Below, piece by piece: positions 9,132 to 17,698 of a stretch of DNA of 64,000 nucleotides. The stretch's first letter is position 1; every line of letters begins with the position of its first letter. The position numbers and the translations under genes are program-made. The notes under the pieces were generated by a model. The model saw only the letters and a list, made by a program, of their open reading frames with translations. It ran no database searches and was not told the origin of the DNA. Source of the DNA: [Clostridium] polysaccharolyticum (GTDB taxonomy: Bacteria > Bacillota > Clostridia > Lachnospirales > Lachnospiraceae); the NCBI RefSeq assembly GCF_900111595.1, contig NZ_FOHN01000004.1, forward strand, positions 124,001 to 188,000. Direction: 5' to 3'.

Positions 9132-10288
9132 GTTTTCATAAATTGTAATTCCAAAACAAATATATCTCCCCAAAGCACCAATCTGCTTAATTTTTGAATG
9201 ATTTTGAATAGCAGTTTCTTAATTAGAGGTACTTTAATAAACCCCACCGGAGCCGGGCTTTGGGAGAAGTATTCTTTTATCTATTTAAACAGTCAGCTTA
9301 AGGCAAAGTTGACGGTATGCCGGACGTTTTGTCCGAAAACAAAGCCTGATGCCCTCTTTTGCAAAGATAAGTATGCTTGAGATGCCTTTAGCTAACCGGT
9401 AATAGCAGAAATGGACCTTTTCTTTTATTGGGTCTGTTTTTCGTATGATTGCAACCTTTAGCGCATTGGTGTCTGGTTTCATGGAAATATGGGCCAGAAA
9501 TGCCATGCACAGGGTAATGTAGAAGTTTATGGCATTGATTGCTTTCAGCTTCCTTACACGGAAATTTTCAAACTGGAACATCTGCTTTTTACAACGGAAA
9601 TATTCTTCAATTTTCCACCTAGAAAAGTAATGTTTTGCAACAGCAAGAACATCTTCCTTGGATTTGATTTCCTTATTTGTTGCCAGCATCATGGGATGCT
9701 CAGTGATACCATAAACAAGCACAAGGTAAATATCCTTTTTGAAATGTGTGCTTTTAGAACCATCTCTGACGAGTCCGAGAGCCTCGAACTTGTAGCCATC
9801 TGGTTTTATCACATCACTGTCATCAATATGAATAATAGGATTCTTTGGAACCATTGTGCGAACCAGGGATAAGTAAGATTTCAAAGCGTTTTTATGAATG
9901 CCTTTATTAAGGTGTCTGGTCAGTCGTTCAACAGAATTAATCTTTTTGGAATGCTCATGAAGCTGATCAAAGATGTCTGTGAGAAGGCAGCTTCCAGCTA
10001 CGAGCATGTCGTAGGTCATATCGGCAGAAAATTTTCTGTCCGGTTTAGAAAGCTTTTTTGAAATTTTATTGGTGAAATTTAAAATTTCCCGTTTCAAAGT
10101 ATAGGTGTTTGATGTAAAATTAACTACAGGGAATCCTCCTTCTTTTTGTTTAGTATGATTTTGTTATGGGGACTTTATTTTACATCAAAAAGGAATAGGA
10201 TTCCTTATATTTTTGGCAATTTTTGGAATCTGTTTATTGTAGCATATGAAAAATCAGACAGTTGTGGATAAAACTACGAAAACTCAAG
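9127..10288 (-). mobile_element. Internally deleted IS4-family element
   Basis: Terminal inverted repeats match at 14 of 15 positions: TCTTGAGTTTTCATA at 9126-9140 and the complement of TACGAAAACTCAAGA at 10275-10289. They enclose 1.16 kb with a single minus-strand transposase remnant. No target-site duplication is obvious. The left end overlaps the stop codon of the upstream cellulase. Another dyad (TTTGATGTAAAAT... TTTTACATCAAA, about 10108-10188) lies before the transposase start. Confidence 0.75.
9285..10097 (-). pseudogene. IS4-family DDE transposase, in-frame internal deletion
   Basis: The 270 residues begin and end like a normal IS4-type transposase of clostridia. The first catalytic Asp is present (IIHIDDSDVIKPDGYKFEAL), as is the C-terminal Y-R-E-K-like region with the catalytic Glu (FSRWKIEEYFRCKKQMFQFE). 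However, DGSKST at about residue 134 joins directly to HFKKDIYLVLVYG. The block that should carry the second catalytic Asp, roughly 130 residues in full-length relatives as I recall them, is missing. The deletion keeps the reading frame, so a protein may be made, but it cannot be catalytically complete. The element is therefore non-autonomous. Confidence 0.8.
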
Positions 10289-10375
10289 AAAGGACAAAGT
10301 ATTGAAGCGTGGAAATAATTGTGATATAATGATGAAAATATAGAATTATAATAAAACTGTAAGGGGGAATAATAA

Positions 10376-11212
10376 ATGATTGATCAGAGGAATACGGCAA
10401 TTATTACGTATATGGATGGCTATTTTGTAGAAAATCTTGAGTATGATTTTTTGACATCTTTGGTTGATAAGATAAATTATAAGGGAAAAATTGTCGTGCT
10501 TGACTATGGGATGGATCAAACAGATGTGGAACGATTAAAAGAAAAATTTAAAATTGAAGTTTACAAATGCAATAAGATTGTTCCGGTTTTTTCTAACAGA
10601 TACATAGATATTCCAAACGTGATTGATGGCTTTGAGGAAAATATTACGCACGTTATGACTGTAGATGGAGCAGATGTTTGGTTTCAAGATAAATTAGATA
10701 GCTTATTTGAGAATACAATTAATGGGATAGGATGTGTAGAAGAAAAAAGAATATTTGGGGAAGACAGTTTTTCTGATTATTGTATGAATAAAATCAATAA
10801 GGACGTAAAAGATAAAGTTAAGGAAGCATTATCAGGAAAAAAAGTTAGAAATTCAGGAGTTATATGTGGACCTAGAAATTTAATGAAAGAAATTATTTTG
10901 AAAGTATCAGACGAGATACAGAATAATTCTAAAGAATTTTTTGGTGTGGATCAAATATATTTCAATTATGAATGGTATGCTTTGAAGGAGGAAAACAGAG
11001 TTTCATTAGACGAGACATACAATTTTGTTATGGTATCAAATGTTGATAGATATGTAGAGAAGGATGGATCTATTTTTACGGATGAGGGTGAGCTGGTTAC
11101 GGTTGTGCATAATGCAGGAGCCAATTGGAGAGTGCTGAAAAGGCCTTTCGAGAATAAAACAAAAAACCAGCAACAATATATGCAGTCGAGGAACATGAAA
11201 TTAAATAAGTAA
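10376..11212 (+). CDS. GT-A-like glycosyltransferase or related nucleotide-sugar transferase
   Basis: 278 residues, no signal peptide or membrane segment. Features consistent with a GT-A fold are an N-terminal alternating beta/alpha region, a DGADVWF motif (about 100-106) in the place of the DXD metal-binding motif, VRNSGVICGPRNLM (about 160) and FGVDQIYFNYEW (about 193). The last two resemble the substrate-binding segments of polysaccharide glycosyltransferases. No family is recognised with confidence, and donor and acceptor are unknown. It has a good ribosome binding site (AAGGGGG) and a strong terminator right after the stop, so it is monocistronic. It lies between the IS element and the biosynthetic operon and may be independent of it. 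Confidence 0.55.
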   Translation: MIDQRNTAIITYMDGYFVENLEYDFLTSLVDKINYKGKIVVLDYGMDQTDVERLKEKFKIEVYKCNKIVPVFSNRYIDIPNVIDGFEENITHVMTVDGADVWFQDKLDSLFENTINGIGCVEEKRIFGEDSFSDYCMNKINKDVKDKVKEALSGKKVRNSGVICGPRNLMKEIILKVSDEIQNNSKEFFGVDQIYFNYEWYALKEENRVSLDETYNFVMVSNVDRYVEKDGSIFTDEGELVTVVHNAGANWRVLKRPFENKTKNQQQYMQSRNMKLNK

Positions 11213-11228
11213 TTCTTTAGAGGGGGGG

Positions 11229-11270
11229 ATATAACCATCAAATAAGTGTCGTTTGATGGTTATATTTTGA
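11229..11270 (+). terminator. Intrinsic terminator after the GT-A-like gene
   Basis: A perfect 14-bp stem, ATATAACCATCAAA / TTTGATGGTTATAT (11229-11242 and 11252-11265), with a 9-base loop and a short TTT tract. It separates the glycosyltransferase-like gene from the downstream operon. Confidence 0.85.
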
Positions 11271-11331
11271 TTAAGCATCAATTAACTAATAATTCGAAGT
11301 TTGTTAAACATTTATATAAATTATAAAAATA

Positions 11332-11360
11332 TTGACAAGAGAAAAGAATAAATGTTAATA
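11332..11360 (+). promoter_or_regulatory. Sigma-A promoter of the biosynthetic operon
   Basis: TTGACA (11332-11337), a 17-bp spacer and TTAATA (11355-11360) lie about 30 bp before the first gene, in a very AT-rich region after a terminator. This is the most likely start of transcription for the operon from 11389. Confidence 0.65.
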
Positions 11361-11388
11361 TTTATTTACAAAATAGGAGAATAAGCAT

Positions 11389-12210
11389 ATGTATGATAAA
11401 TTAGTGAAGTGTTTTGAAACAATAAGAGGACACACACGATTTCAGCCTCTGGTCGGCATTGTACTGGGTTCTGGGTTAGGCGATGTAATGCAAAATGTTA
11501 AGATAGAAAAAGTGATTCCGTATTGGGAGATAGAGGATTTCCCAATCTCCACTGTAGAGGGACACAAGGGACAATTTATATTAGGTTACATAGAAGACAT
11601 ACCAGTGATTATTATGCAAGGAAGAGTACATTATTACGAAGGTTATGATATTCAGGAAGTTGTTTTACCAATTCGAATAATGAGAATGATGGGAGCAGAA
11701 TATCTTATTTTGACTAATTCGGCAGGGGGAGTCAATTTTTCCTATCATCCTGGACAAATTGTGCTGGTGAAAGATCATATAGCAAGTTTTGTTCCAAACT
11801 GTCTGAGAGGAAGAAATATAGAAAAATTAGGAATTCGATTTCCTGATATGGGGGAAATTTATCATAAAAAGCTTCGACATCTTGCAACACAAGTAGGAAA
11901 GCGAATGGGACTGGAATTAGAAGAGGGAATTTATCTGCAAACATCAGGACCTAGTTTTGAAAGTCCTGCAGAAATTAGAATGTATAGAATGATGGGGGCT
12001 GATTTAGTTGGTATGAGTTCAGCATGTGAAGCAATTGCCGCCAAACATGCTGGAATGAAAATCTGTTGTTTTTCATGCGTATCCAATATGGCAGCAGGAA
12101 TGACAGACAATGAATTAACAATGGAAGAAGTATCTGTTAATTCCAGAAAGATAGAAAATATATTGAGTAAGGTAATTTTTGATTTGGTTATAGAAATTGG
12201 GAAAGAGTAA
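11389..12210 (+). CDS. Purine nucleoside phosphorylase (trimeric class)
   Basis: 273 residues, the usual length for trimeric PNP. Visible motifs: the phosphate loop GIVLGSGLGD (about 24-33), EGHKGQF (about 63), GRVHYYEGYD (about 85), the TNSAGGVN block (about 108), and the purine-binding and C-terminal block GMSSACEAIAAKHAGM (about 206). The enzyme splits inosine- or guanosine-type nucleosides with phosphate into base and ribose-1-phosphate. It is the first gene of the operon, 19 bp before a SAH/MTA/5'-deoxyadenosine-type deaminase. That pairing suggests deamination to a (5'-modified) inosine followed by phosphorolysis. The motif GMSSACEA departs from the common GMST-PE form, which may reflect an altered ribose 5' pocket. 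That last point is inference. Confidence 0.87.
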   Translation: MYDKLVKCFETIRGHTRFQPLVGIVLGSGLGDVMQNVKIEKVIPYWEIEDFPISTVEGHKGQFILGYIEDIPVIIMQGRVHYYEGYDIQEVVLPIRIMRMMGAEYLILTNSAGGVNFSYHPGQIVLVKDHIASFVPNCLRGRNIEKLGIRFPDMGEIYHKKLRHLATQVGKRMGLELEEGIYLQTSGPSFESPAEIRMYRMMGADLVGMSSACEAIAAKHAGMKICCFSCVSNMAAGMTDNELTMEEVSVNSRKIENILSKVIFDLVIEIGKE

Positions 12211-12229
12211 AGCATAAGGAGGGAGCTGT

Positions 12230-13501
12230 GTGAAGATAAAGTTCAGTAATGCGAAGATTCTAACTATGAATCCGGATAGTAAGGAAATTATTGAAGGAGA
12301 ACTGTGGGTCAATGATTCTATAATTGAGTATGTAGGGAAAAGTAAAATTGCGGGGGATTCATTTGATCAGGAGATTGACGTAGAAGGGAATCTTTTAATG
12401 CCGGGATTTAAAAATGCACATTCCCATTGTCCTATGACATTTGCAAGATCATTAGCAGATGACATGAGTCTTTCTGAATGGCTAAATACGAAAATATTTC
12501 CATTGGAAGCTAAGTTAACACCAGAAAATGTGTGTGTTTATACAAAATTGGCATATATGGAATATCTAACAAGTGGAATTACGGCTGCATTTGATATGTA
12601 TTATGAGCCAGATGCTATCATTAAGGCATCTCTGGAGACTGGTTTTCGAACCGTGTTATGTGGAGCAATTAATAATTTTAAAGAATCTCCAGAGATATTA
12701 GAAGAGTATTATCAAAAGTATAATAAGTGTAGTGATATGATATCATACAAGCTAGGATTTCATGCAGAATATACAACAGATATTGGAATTATGGAGAAGG
12801 TAGCACAACTGGCTGAGAAATATCAGGCACCAGTATATGTACATAATTCAGAAACACAAGAGGAAGTCAGTACCTGCATACAAAAGTATGGAAAAACCCC
12901 GACAGAGCTTTTTACAGATCTGGGATTATATCAGTATGGCGGTGGAGCATTCCATGGAACTTACTTAAGCGAGCAAGATATGGAACTGATTAAAGATCAT
13001 AAGGTTCATGTTGTAATAAATAGTGCATCCAATACAAAATTAGCAAGTGGTATTGCTCCAGTAACAAAAATGATAGAACATGATCTTATGTTAGGGATAG
13101 GAACTGATGGAGCATCTAGCAATAATGCCCTGGATATGTTTCGAGAAATGTATCTAACAGCGGTTTTGCAGAAAGCAGTGCAAAAAGATCCTGCCGCATG
13201 TTCAGCAGACAAGATGTTATATATGGCAACAGTAGGTTCTGCTAAGGCTATGGGATTATATGATTGTGATTGTATAGCAGCAGGAAAGAAAGCTGACATT
13301 ATCATGATAGATCTGAGGCAGCCTAATATGCAGCCTATTAATAATATCGTGAACAATCTTGTATATAGTGGAAGCAAGCAGAATGTAAAGATGACCATGA
13401 TTAATGGAAAGATTGTTTATGAAGATGGTAAGTTCTATACTATTGATAAGGATAAAGTTTATGAACAAGCCAATAAAATGTTACGTACCTTATTAGGGTA
13501 G
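12230..13501 (+). CDS. Amidohydrolase, S-adenosylhomocysteine/MTA/5'-deoxyadenosine deaminase family
   Basis: 423 residues of the TRZ/ATZ amidohydrolase family. Metal ligands are NAHSH (H64, H66), GFHAE, FHGTYLSE and GTDGASSNN. A GTG start is chosen because AAGGAGGG lies 6 bases upstream. Family members deaminate the adenine of SAH, methylthioadenosine or 5'-deoxyadenosine to the inosine analogue. Directly downstream of a purine nucleoside phosphorylase and 47 bp before a RiPP-precursor-like gene in a locus with two radical SAM enzymes, its most economical role is removing 5'-deoxyadenosine, the inhibitory by-product of radical SAM catalysis. SAH or MTA remain possible substrates; sequence alone cannot choose. 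Confidence 0.82.
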   Translation: MKIKFSNAKILTMNPDSKEIIEGELWVNDSIIEYVGKSKIAGDSFDQEIDVEGNLLMPGFKNAHSHCPMTFARSLADDMSLSEWLNTKIFPLEAKLTPENVCVYTKLAYMEYLTSGITAAFDMYYEPDAIIKASLETGFRTVLCGAINNFKESPEILEEYYQKYNKCSDMISYKLGFHAEYTTDIGIMEKVAQLAEKYQAPVYVHNSETQEEVSTCIQKYGKTPTELFTDLGLYQYGGGAFHGTYLSEQDMELIKDHKVHVVINSASNTKLASGIAPVTKMIEHDLMLGIGTDGASSNNALDMFREMYLTAVLQKAVQKDPAACSADKMLYMATVGSAKAMGLYDCDCIAAGKKADIIMIDLRQPNMQPINNIVNNLVYSGSKQNVKMTMINGKIVYEDGKFYTIDKDKVYEQANKMLRTLLG

Positions 13502-13548
13502 AAATACTTATTAACATATAATGATTAAAAAGAAATGAGGTATTATTT

Positions 13549-13863
13549 ATGGGAAATGAAGATAAGAATTTAGAAAACACAGGAAGTCTAGATGCAAACA
13601 CAGAATCCATACAGAAGATTATGGAGAAAGCTATTACAGATGAAAGCTTTAAAAAGAGATTAGTGGAATCGCCAGATATGGTGCTTGATGAGTATGGCGT
13701 AAGCGGAATTGCCAGAATTATGATTCGTTCTCTATCAGAGGAGGATTATGACAAGCTTACACCAGAAAATATAGCAGAATATTTTGCAGCAGAATCAGCA
13801 GTTTATACACCAGATATTGATGATAGTATGCCTATTGAATATTATGATGAAGATGATTTATAG
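13549..13863 (+). CDS. Putative RiPP precursor with NHLP-like leader (no cysteine)
   Basis: A 104-residue acidic protein. The central part (about 20-50) has the pattern IQKIMEKAITDESFKKRLVE followed by SPDMVLDEYGV, the A..D..F...L...P...L.E.G signature of nitrile-hydratase-like (NHLP) leader peptides. A second helical segment (SLSEEDYDKLTPENIAEYF, 61-79) follows. The tail is a short Pro/Asp/Tyr-rich stretch (AVYTPDIDDSMPIEYYD then EDDL, 84-104). There is no Cys, so lanthionine, sactionine or thiazole chemistry is excluded. Tyr, Asp/Glu, Pro or backbone positions would be the targets. AGGTATT precedes the ATG. A hairpin resembling an attenuator follows (13884), consistent with higher expression of a precursor than of the enzymes. 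Confidence 0.6.
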   Translation: MGNEDKNLENTGSLDANTESIQKIMEKAITDESFKKRLVESPDMVLDEYGVSGIARIMIRSLSEEDYDKLTPENIAEYFAAESAVYTPDIDDSMPIEYYDEDDL

Positions 13864-13883
13864 AAATTAGATAAGGAGAAAAT

Positions 13884-13927
13884 AAGGTTTGGTATCTTTG
13901 GGTATAGAAAGGCTTCAAACCTTTTTG
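13884..13927 (+). terminator. Possible attenuator hairpin after the precursor gene
   Basis: AAGGTTTG (13884-13891) pairs with CAAACCTT (13916-13923), with inner TCTTT/GAAAG pairing, followed by TTT then GG. The T tract is short, so read-through into the downstream genes would be expected. It lies in the 115-bp gap after the precursor gene. Confidence 0.45.
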
Positions 13928-13978
13928 GAATTATAGGGAAGGAATAGTTGCGATGCGAAAGGTGAGTGGAAAAGCGAG

Positions 13979-14608
13979 ATGGAAAAGATAGAATTCATAA
14001 AGATCGATAAGAAGATAGAACAGGTTATTGGGACAAGTTCTTTTTTGGCACGAGTAAAAGGACAAGATAAGAATGTATTAAAGATGCTTCGAGAAGAATT
14101 TGAAAAGGATACTACAAACTATGAAAATGCAGTTGCATATACTTATTTTAAATGGTTTTTAACAAATGGAAAGACAGATTTGGGAGATACTAATTTTGTA
14201 TATGAGGTTACTTTTAGTAATGTGGAAGCACTTAATGAAACTTTAGAAGAGAAGCCGGAGTATTGGATATTATGGATTCTTAAATACAAGATCTACTCCT
14301 ACATGAATTTTGATGAGAATGATTTTATCAATAGCATGGAAATATTAATTAAGCAACAGAATGAATGTGAAAAGATGCCATACTATCTTATTTCAGAAGT
14401 GCTTTTGGCACATTTTTGTTATACAAAAGACAATACAAAATATGCGAAAGAAATTCTTGAGAGAGTCATGGATAATTATACAGATAAGATTACCATTTTA
14501 CATGCTTTCTTTATAGGGATTGTGTATGAGTTTAGAAATATTGCAAAGAGATCAGGAGACGATGATATACTGGAACTTGTGGAAAGTGTTCTGAAAAAAT
14601 TCTTCTAG
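13979..14608 (+). CDS. Unknown cytoplasmic protein in the biosynthetic locus
   Basis: 209 residues, soluble, rich in Lys, Glu and aromatic residues, predicted mostly helical. I recognise no family. The pattern of paired helices (for example NYENAVAYTYFKWFLTNGK, then KYAKEILERVMDNYTDK) is loosely like helical-repeat scaffolds, but no repeat unit is clear. It sits between the precursor-like gene and a GT-B-like gene, 33 bp before the latter, and shares their strand and base composition. A leader-binding or scaffold role would fit its position but is conjecture. Confidence 0.6.
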   Translation: MEKIEFIKIDKKIEQVIGTSSFLARVKGQDKNVLKMLREEFEKDTTNYENAVAYTYFKWFLTNGKTDLGDTNFVYEVTFSNVEALNETLEEKPEYWILWILKYKIYSYMNFDENDFINSMEILIKQQNECEKMPYYLISEVLLAHFCYTKDNTKYAKEILERVMDNYTDKITILHAFFIGIVYEFRNIAKRSGDDDILELVESVLKKFF

Positions 14609-14641
14609 TAAGTGGAATAAAAACCGTGAAAAAGGTGAATT

Positions 14642-15916
14642 ATGAAAAAGTTATTATACATAGTAGTAGGAGAAATATCGACAGGAGAATTGAGTATTGC
14701 ATTATCCTTTGAAAGCAATCTGGATAAGGAAAAATATTGTAGTCATTTTATTGTTCCAGATGGAAAGACAGCGGTAATGAAAAAGGAGAAGACATTTCCA
14801 ACGTTTACAATTTCGAGAGAAAAGTCTCGTAGCGAAAATAGGGAATTTCTTCTTAATTTGATAAAGGAACAACAATATGATTTAATCTTGTTATTTGATG
14901 TATTTATCTTTGAGTATGCACAAGGATGGACTGGACTGAATATGGAAGAACTTATGGAATTAGGGATTCCAATTATGTCACTTGATGAATACGAATATAC
15001 AAAAGCAGGCTATCAACTGGATTATTATGGTATGTTTAGAAAGAAACTTCCTCCTTTGTTAGAGCAGTGTGACTATGTCATAAAAAATTGTCCACTAACA
15101 ATGACTAGTGGTCCAGAGACTTCTTTATGGCAAGGTGAAAAAAAGAACGAATTCTACTACCGAATATTTAATCTGCGGGAACGAGTGAGTGATAAGGAAC
15201 GTCAAGAGATTCGGAAAAAATATGCGAAAGCAGATGGTAAGTCGAAGATAGTATTTCTTACAACATCCCAGTGGGAATTGCAGGGAGCTTATTCATTTGC
15301 GGCACAGAATAGAGTAATGAAATGGCTTGGAATAATGGTATTCGAATATTTAAAACTCTTAGATGAAGATATTACACTGCTTCACGTAGGCAGCAGTGTA
15401 AATAATATTCCTGCAAAAGAGGGAAAAGTAACATATGTATACTATGATGGGTTACCTGTGAATGAATTCGAGAAGGTTCTTCAGTCCGTAGATTTGTATG
15501 TAACATTTAATCTAGTATCTATTACGTTAAGTAAGGCAATAATGTTTGGTATACCATCATTAGTGTTTAATAATGCGAAGATAATTGATTATATGAGACT
15601 GGAAAAAAAAGTACAGGAGATGCCAGAATGGTATCAGGAGATGGCGAAAGATGTAAAAAAAGTCTATCCATTTACTGCCAGCATGTTTGGATGGAATTAT
15701 TTTCTTAAAACTGTGCTGGAAGATAATCCTTATGTAGAAACCTTTGAACGAGTAGAGTTTTTTAGTATTCGTAAGACGGTTGAAAAGTTAAGATGTATGC
15801 TGTTTGAAGAATTACTGCGAGATGAGCTTAGGGAAAAAAACAAGAGATTTATAAGTCAGTATGAGAGTTTATTAAGCTCAAATGAGATTTTAAATGCTAT
15901 ATTTGAAAATAAATAG
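14642..15916 (+). CDS. GT-B-like glycosyltransferase candidate, DUF6365-like, copy 1
   Basis: 424 residues. The start KKLLYIVVGEISTGELSIAL is a Rossmann-like beta strand with a glycine loop, as in GT-B enzymes. A second Rossmann half begins near SKIVFLTTSQWELQG (about 200-215). VTFNLVSITLSKAIMFGIP (about 295-313) corresponds to the donor-sugar-binding end of GT-B proteins. No signal peptide or membrane segment. It resembles what I know as DUF6365 proteins. The gene at 17699 encodes a clear paralogue with the same landmarks. The pair suggests two successive sugar transfers, or a heterodimer, within the pathway. The family name and activity are inferred by eye. Confidence 0.6.
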   Translation: MKKLLYIVVGEISTGELSIALSFESNLDKEKYCSHFIVPDGKTAVMKKEKTFPTFTISREKSRSENREFLLNLIKEQQYDLILLFDVFIFEYAQGWTGLNMEELMELGIPIMSLDEYEYTKAGYQLDYYGMFRKKLPPLLEQCDYVIKNCPLTMTSGPETSLWQGEKKNEFYYRIFNLRERVSDKERQEIRKKYAKADGKSKIVFLTTSQWELQGAYSFAAQNRVMKWLGIMVFEYLKLLDEDITLLHVGSSVNNIPAKEGKVTYVYYDGLPVNEFEKVLQSVDLYVTFNLVSITLSKAIMFGIPSLVFNNAKIIDYMRLEKKVQEMPEWYQEMAKDVKKVYPFTASMFGWNYFLKTVLEDNPYVETFERVEFFSIRKTVEKLRCMLFEELLRDELREKNKRFISQYESLLSSNEILNAIFENK

Positions 15917-15933
15917 GAAGGTTAAGATATACA

Positions 15934-16773
15934 ATGGGGAGTGAAAGCAGAAATATCAATTTTGTAAAACTAAATAGTAAAAGAAGATTTCATATAATCA
16001 TGAAGAATTATCATGTGGATATGAAAAATGGTTCTGTTAGAACCGATATTTTACAGAGTAAGTTTACTAGAGAGATATATGAGATGATTGATCCAATGGT
16101 AGGGCTTGCAAAGTATACATTGGAGAGTACGGAATATATGGCATCGGGAAGTGAAAAATTTCAAACCTGGACATTTGCAAAAGGAGCAGAATTCTATAAT
16201 ACGCTTTATAGTATAGATTTGGATGAGTATTACAGGATTATAAAAGAACATGGTAATTCAGAAAAAAAGTTTTATCCCACTCTTGAAGAATGCTTCAGTA
16301 AATATCCCAAACTCCCAAGTGTGTATTTACTTATTATGCAGGTATTGGATATTATATCGTTTGATTCATATCTGTGTTTGATCAATACACGTCGAAGAGA
16401 CAGTAACATTACAAAAGAATATACTAGGTTGGAAGAACTGTCGAAGAAAAATACTGGAATTGGAGCTGGTCAGTATTCGGACACATCTTATTACTATAAT
16501 GATGATTTTTATGTACGCTTAATAGGTAATGGGCTATATGAAGGAAAAGAATGTTGGATATATGATTACTATGCAGAACCATCCAGTGTATTTATGAAAG
16601 ATGCAAAATCGGGAAGAACAAAAAATAGCAAATCCATATACAGTGGACGTCTATATGTAAAGAAAGAAGACGGTGAATGTATAGGTGGAGAGATGAATGA
16701 AAATGTAGTACCAATAGGAACAAAGAGTAATTTTGTTAACCGTAGGGTTGTTTTGGAAATGGAGGGACTTTAA
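15934..16773 (+). CDS. Unknown protein upstream of a radical SAM enzyme
   Basis: 279 residues with no recognised domain, no signal peptide and no membrane segments. The C-terminal third is beta-rich and contains many Tyr and Gly residues (YSDTSYYYNDDFYVRL, then YEGKECWIYDYYAEP), reminiscent of a small beta-barrel or binding domain. Its TAA overlaps the ATG of the radical SAM gene by one base (TAATG), so the two are translationally coupled and probably work together. It could be a precursor-recognition or accessory subunit; nothing in the sequence proves that. The ribosome binding site GGAAGG lies about 11 bases before the ATG. Confidence 0.6.
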   Translation: MGSESRNINFVKLNSKRRFHIIMKNYHVDMKNGSVRTDILQSKFTREIYEMIDPMVGLAKYTLESTEYMASGSEKFQTWTFAKGAEFYNTLYSIDLDEYYRIIKEHGNSEKKFYPTLEECFSKYPKLPSVYLLIMQVLDIISFDSYLCLINTRRRDSNITKEYTRLEELSKKNTGIGAGQYSDTSYYYNDDFYVRLIGNGLYEGKECWIYDYYAEPSSVFMKDAKSGRTKNSKSIYSGRLYVKKEDGECIGGEMNENVVPIGTKSNFVNRRVVLEMEGL

Positions 16774-17696
16774 TGAAGGGGTTAAGTATTCATTTAACAG
16801 ATCAATGTAACCAGTCTTGTAAGTTTTGTGTTGTGGATTCTTATCAGGAGAGAAAAGAAGCCGTTAATATGAAAACAATAAAAAAATTCCTGAAAGAAAA
16901 TAGTGGACAAGGATATGAAATTGTCAATATCCATGGAGGAGAGTCTACTATCGTGCCAGGTTTTATTGAAGTTCTGACAATGATTAAGGAATATGGATAT
17001 CCTCAAGTATCTTTACAGACAAATGCAAGAACTTTAAAAGATAAGGAATTTACACAACAGCTTATTGACTTAAATGTGAAAACATTTGTAACTTCATTTC
17101 ATACGATATCTGAAAAGGAAATGGCAGACTTGGCCAATGTAGATGAGACTTGGTTAGGAGAAATTATACAGGGAATTAAAAATGCAAAAGAATTGGGTGC
17201 CAAAGTCAGAACAAATACAGTTGTGTATAAAAAAAATAGGAACCAGTTAGTTGATATTATAAAATTTATTGTAAAGGAATTAAAGGTGGATCACATCAAT
17301 ATTTCTGCAATGCATCCAGCTGGGCGCGCATACAAGAATTTTGAAGAAGTTGCACCTCGACTCACAGATATAATTGAGCCGGTTAAGCAGGCGGTAGATT
17401 ATGTAGAATCTCAAGGAACTGTAGTAACATTGGAAGGATTTGCACCTTGCATGCTAGGTGATTATACAAAATACATAGTTGATTGGGAAGCTTCAAATTT
17501 TAAACTTCTATATCATATGTTTGTACTTCCTAATTATGCGGATTTTATGACATCCAAAACGAGAACACTAGGAGTAATGTGTGAAAAATGTATATATAAG
17601 AAAGATAAACTATGTGGTGGAATGTATAACGAGTATATAGAAAAATATGGTTGGGATGAATTTAAAAACGTAAAACCTATTTTGGAAACGGAATAA
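16773..17696 (+). CDS. Radical SAM enzyme with C-terminal cysteine cluster (SPASM/Twitch-like)
   Basis: 307 residues. The N-terminal CNQSCKFC (C12, C16, C19) binds the radical SAM [4Fe-4S] cluster. NIHGGEST (about 52-59) is the GGE motif that contacts SAM. A TIM-barrel-like body follows. The C-terminal CEKCIYKKDKLCGG (about 270-283) is a cysteine motif of the SPASM/Twitch type that would hold an auxiliary Fe-S cluster, as in peptide-modifying radical SAM enzymes. It is translationally coupled to the unknown gene before it and followed 2 bp later by GT-B-like copy 2. The reaction is unknown. Without Cys in the candidate precursor, C-C, C-O or epimerisation chemistry is more likely than thioether formation. 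Confidence 0.85.
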   Translation: MKGLSIHLTDQCNQSCKFCVVDSYQERKEAVNMKTIKKFLKENSGQGYEIVNIHGGESTIVPGFIEVLTMIKEYGYPQVSLQTNARTLKDKEFTQQLIDLNVKTFVTSFHTISEKEMADLANVDETWLGEIIQGIKNAKELGAKVRTNTVVYKKNRNQLVDIIKFIVKELKVDHINISAMHPAGRAYKNFEEVAPRLTDIIEPVKQAVDYVESQGTVVTLEGFAPCMLGDYTKYIVDWEASNFKLLYHMFVLPNYADFMTSKTRTLGVMCEKCIYKKDKLCGGMYNEYIEKYGWDEFKNVKPILETE

Positions 17697-17698
17697 AT

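Noticed and set aside
9489-9872. 127-aa + strand ORF inside the IS element
   Set aside because: It is the antisense shadow of the transposase remnant, with no ribosome binding site.
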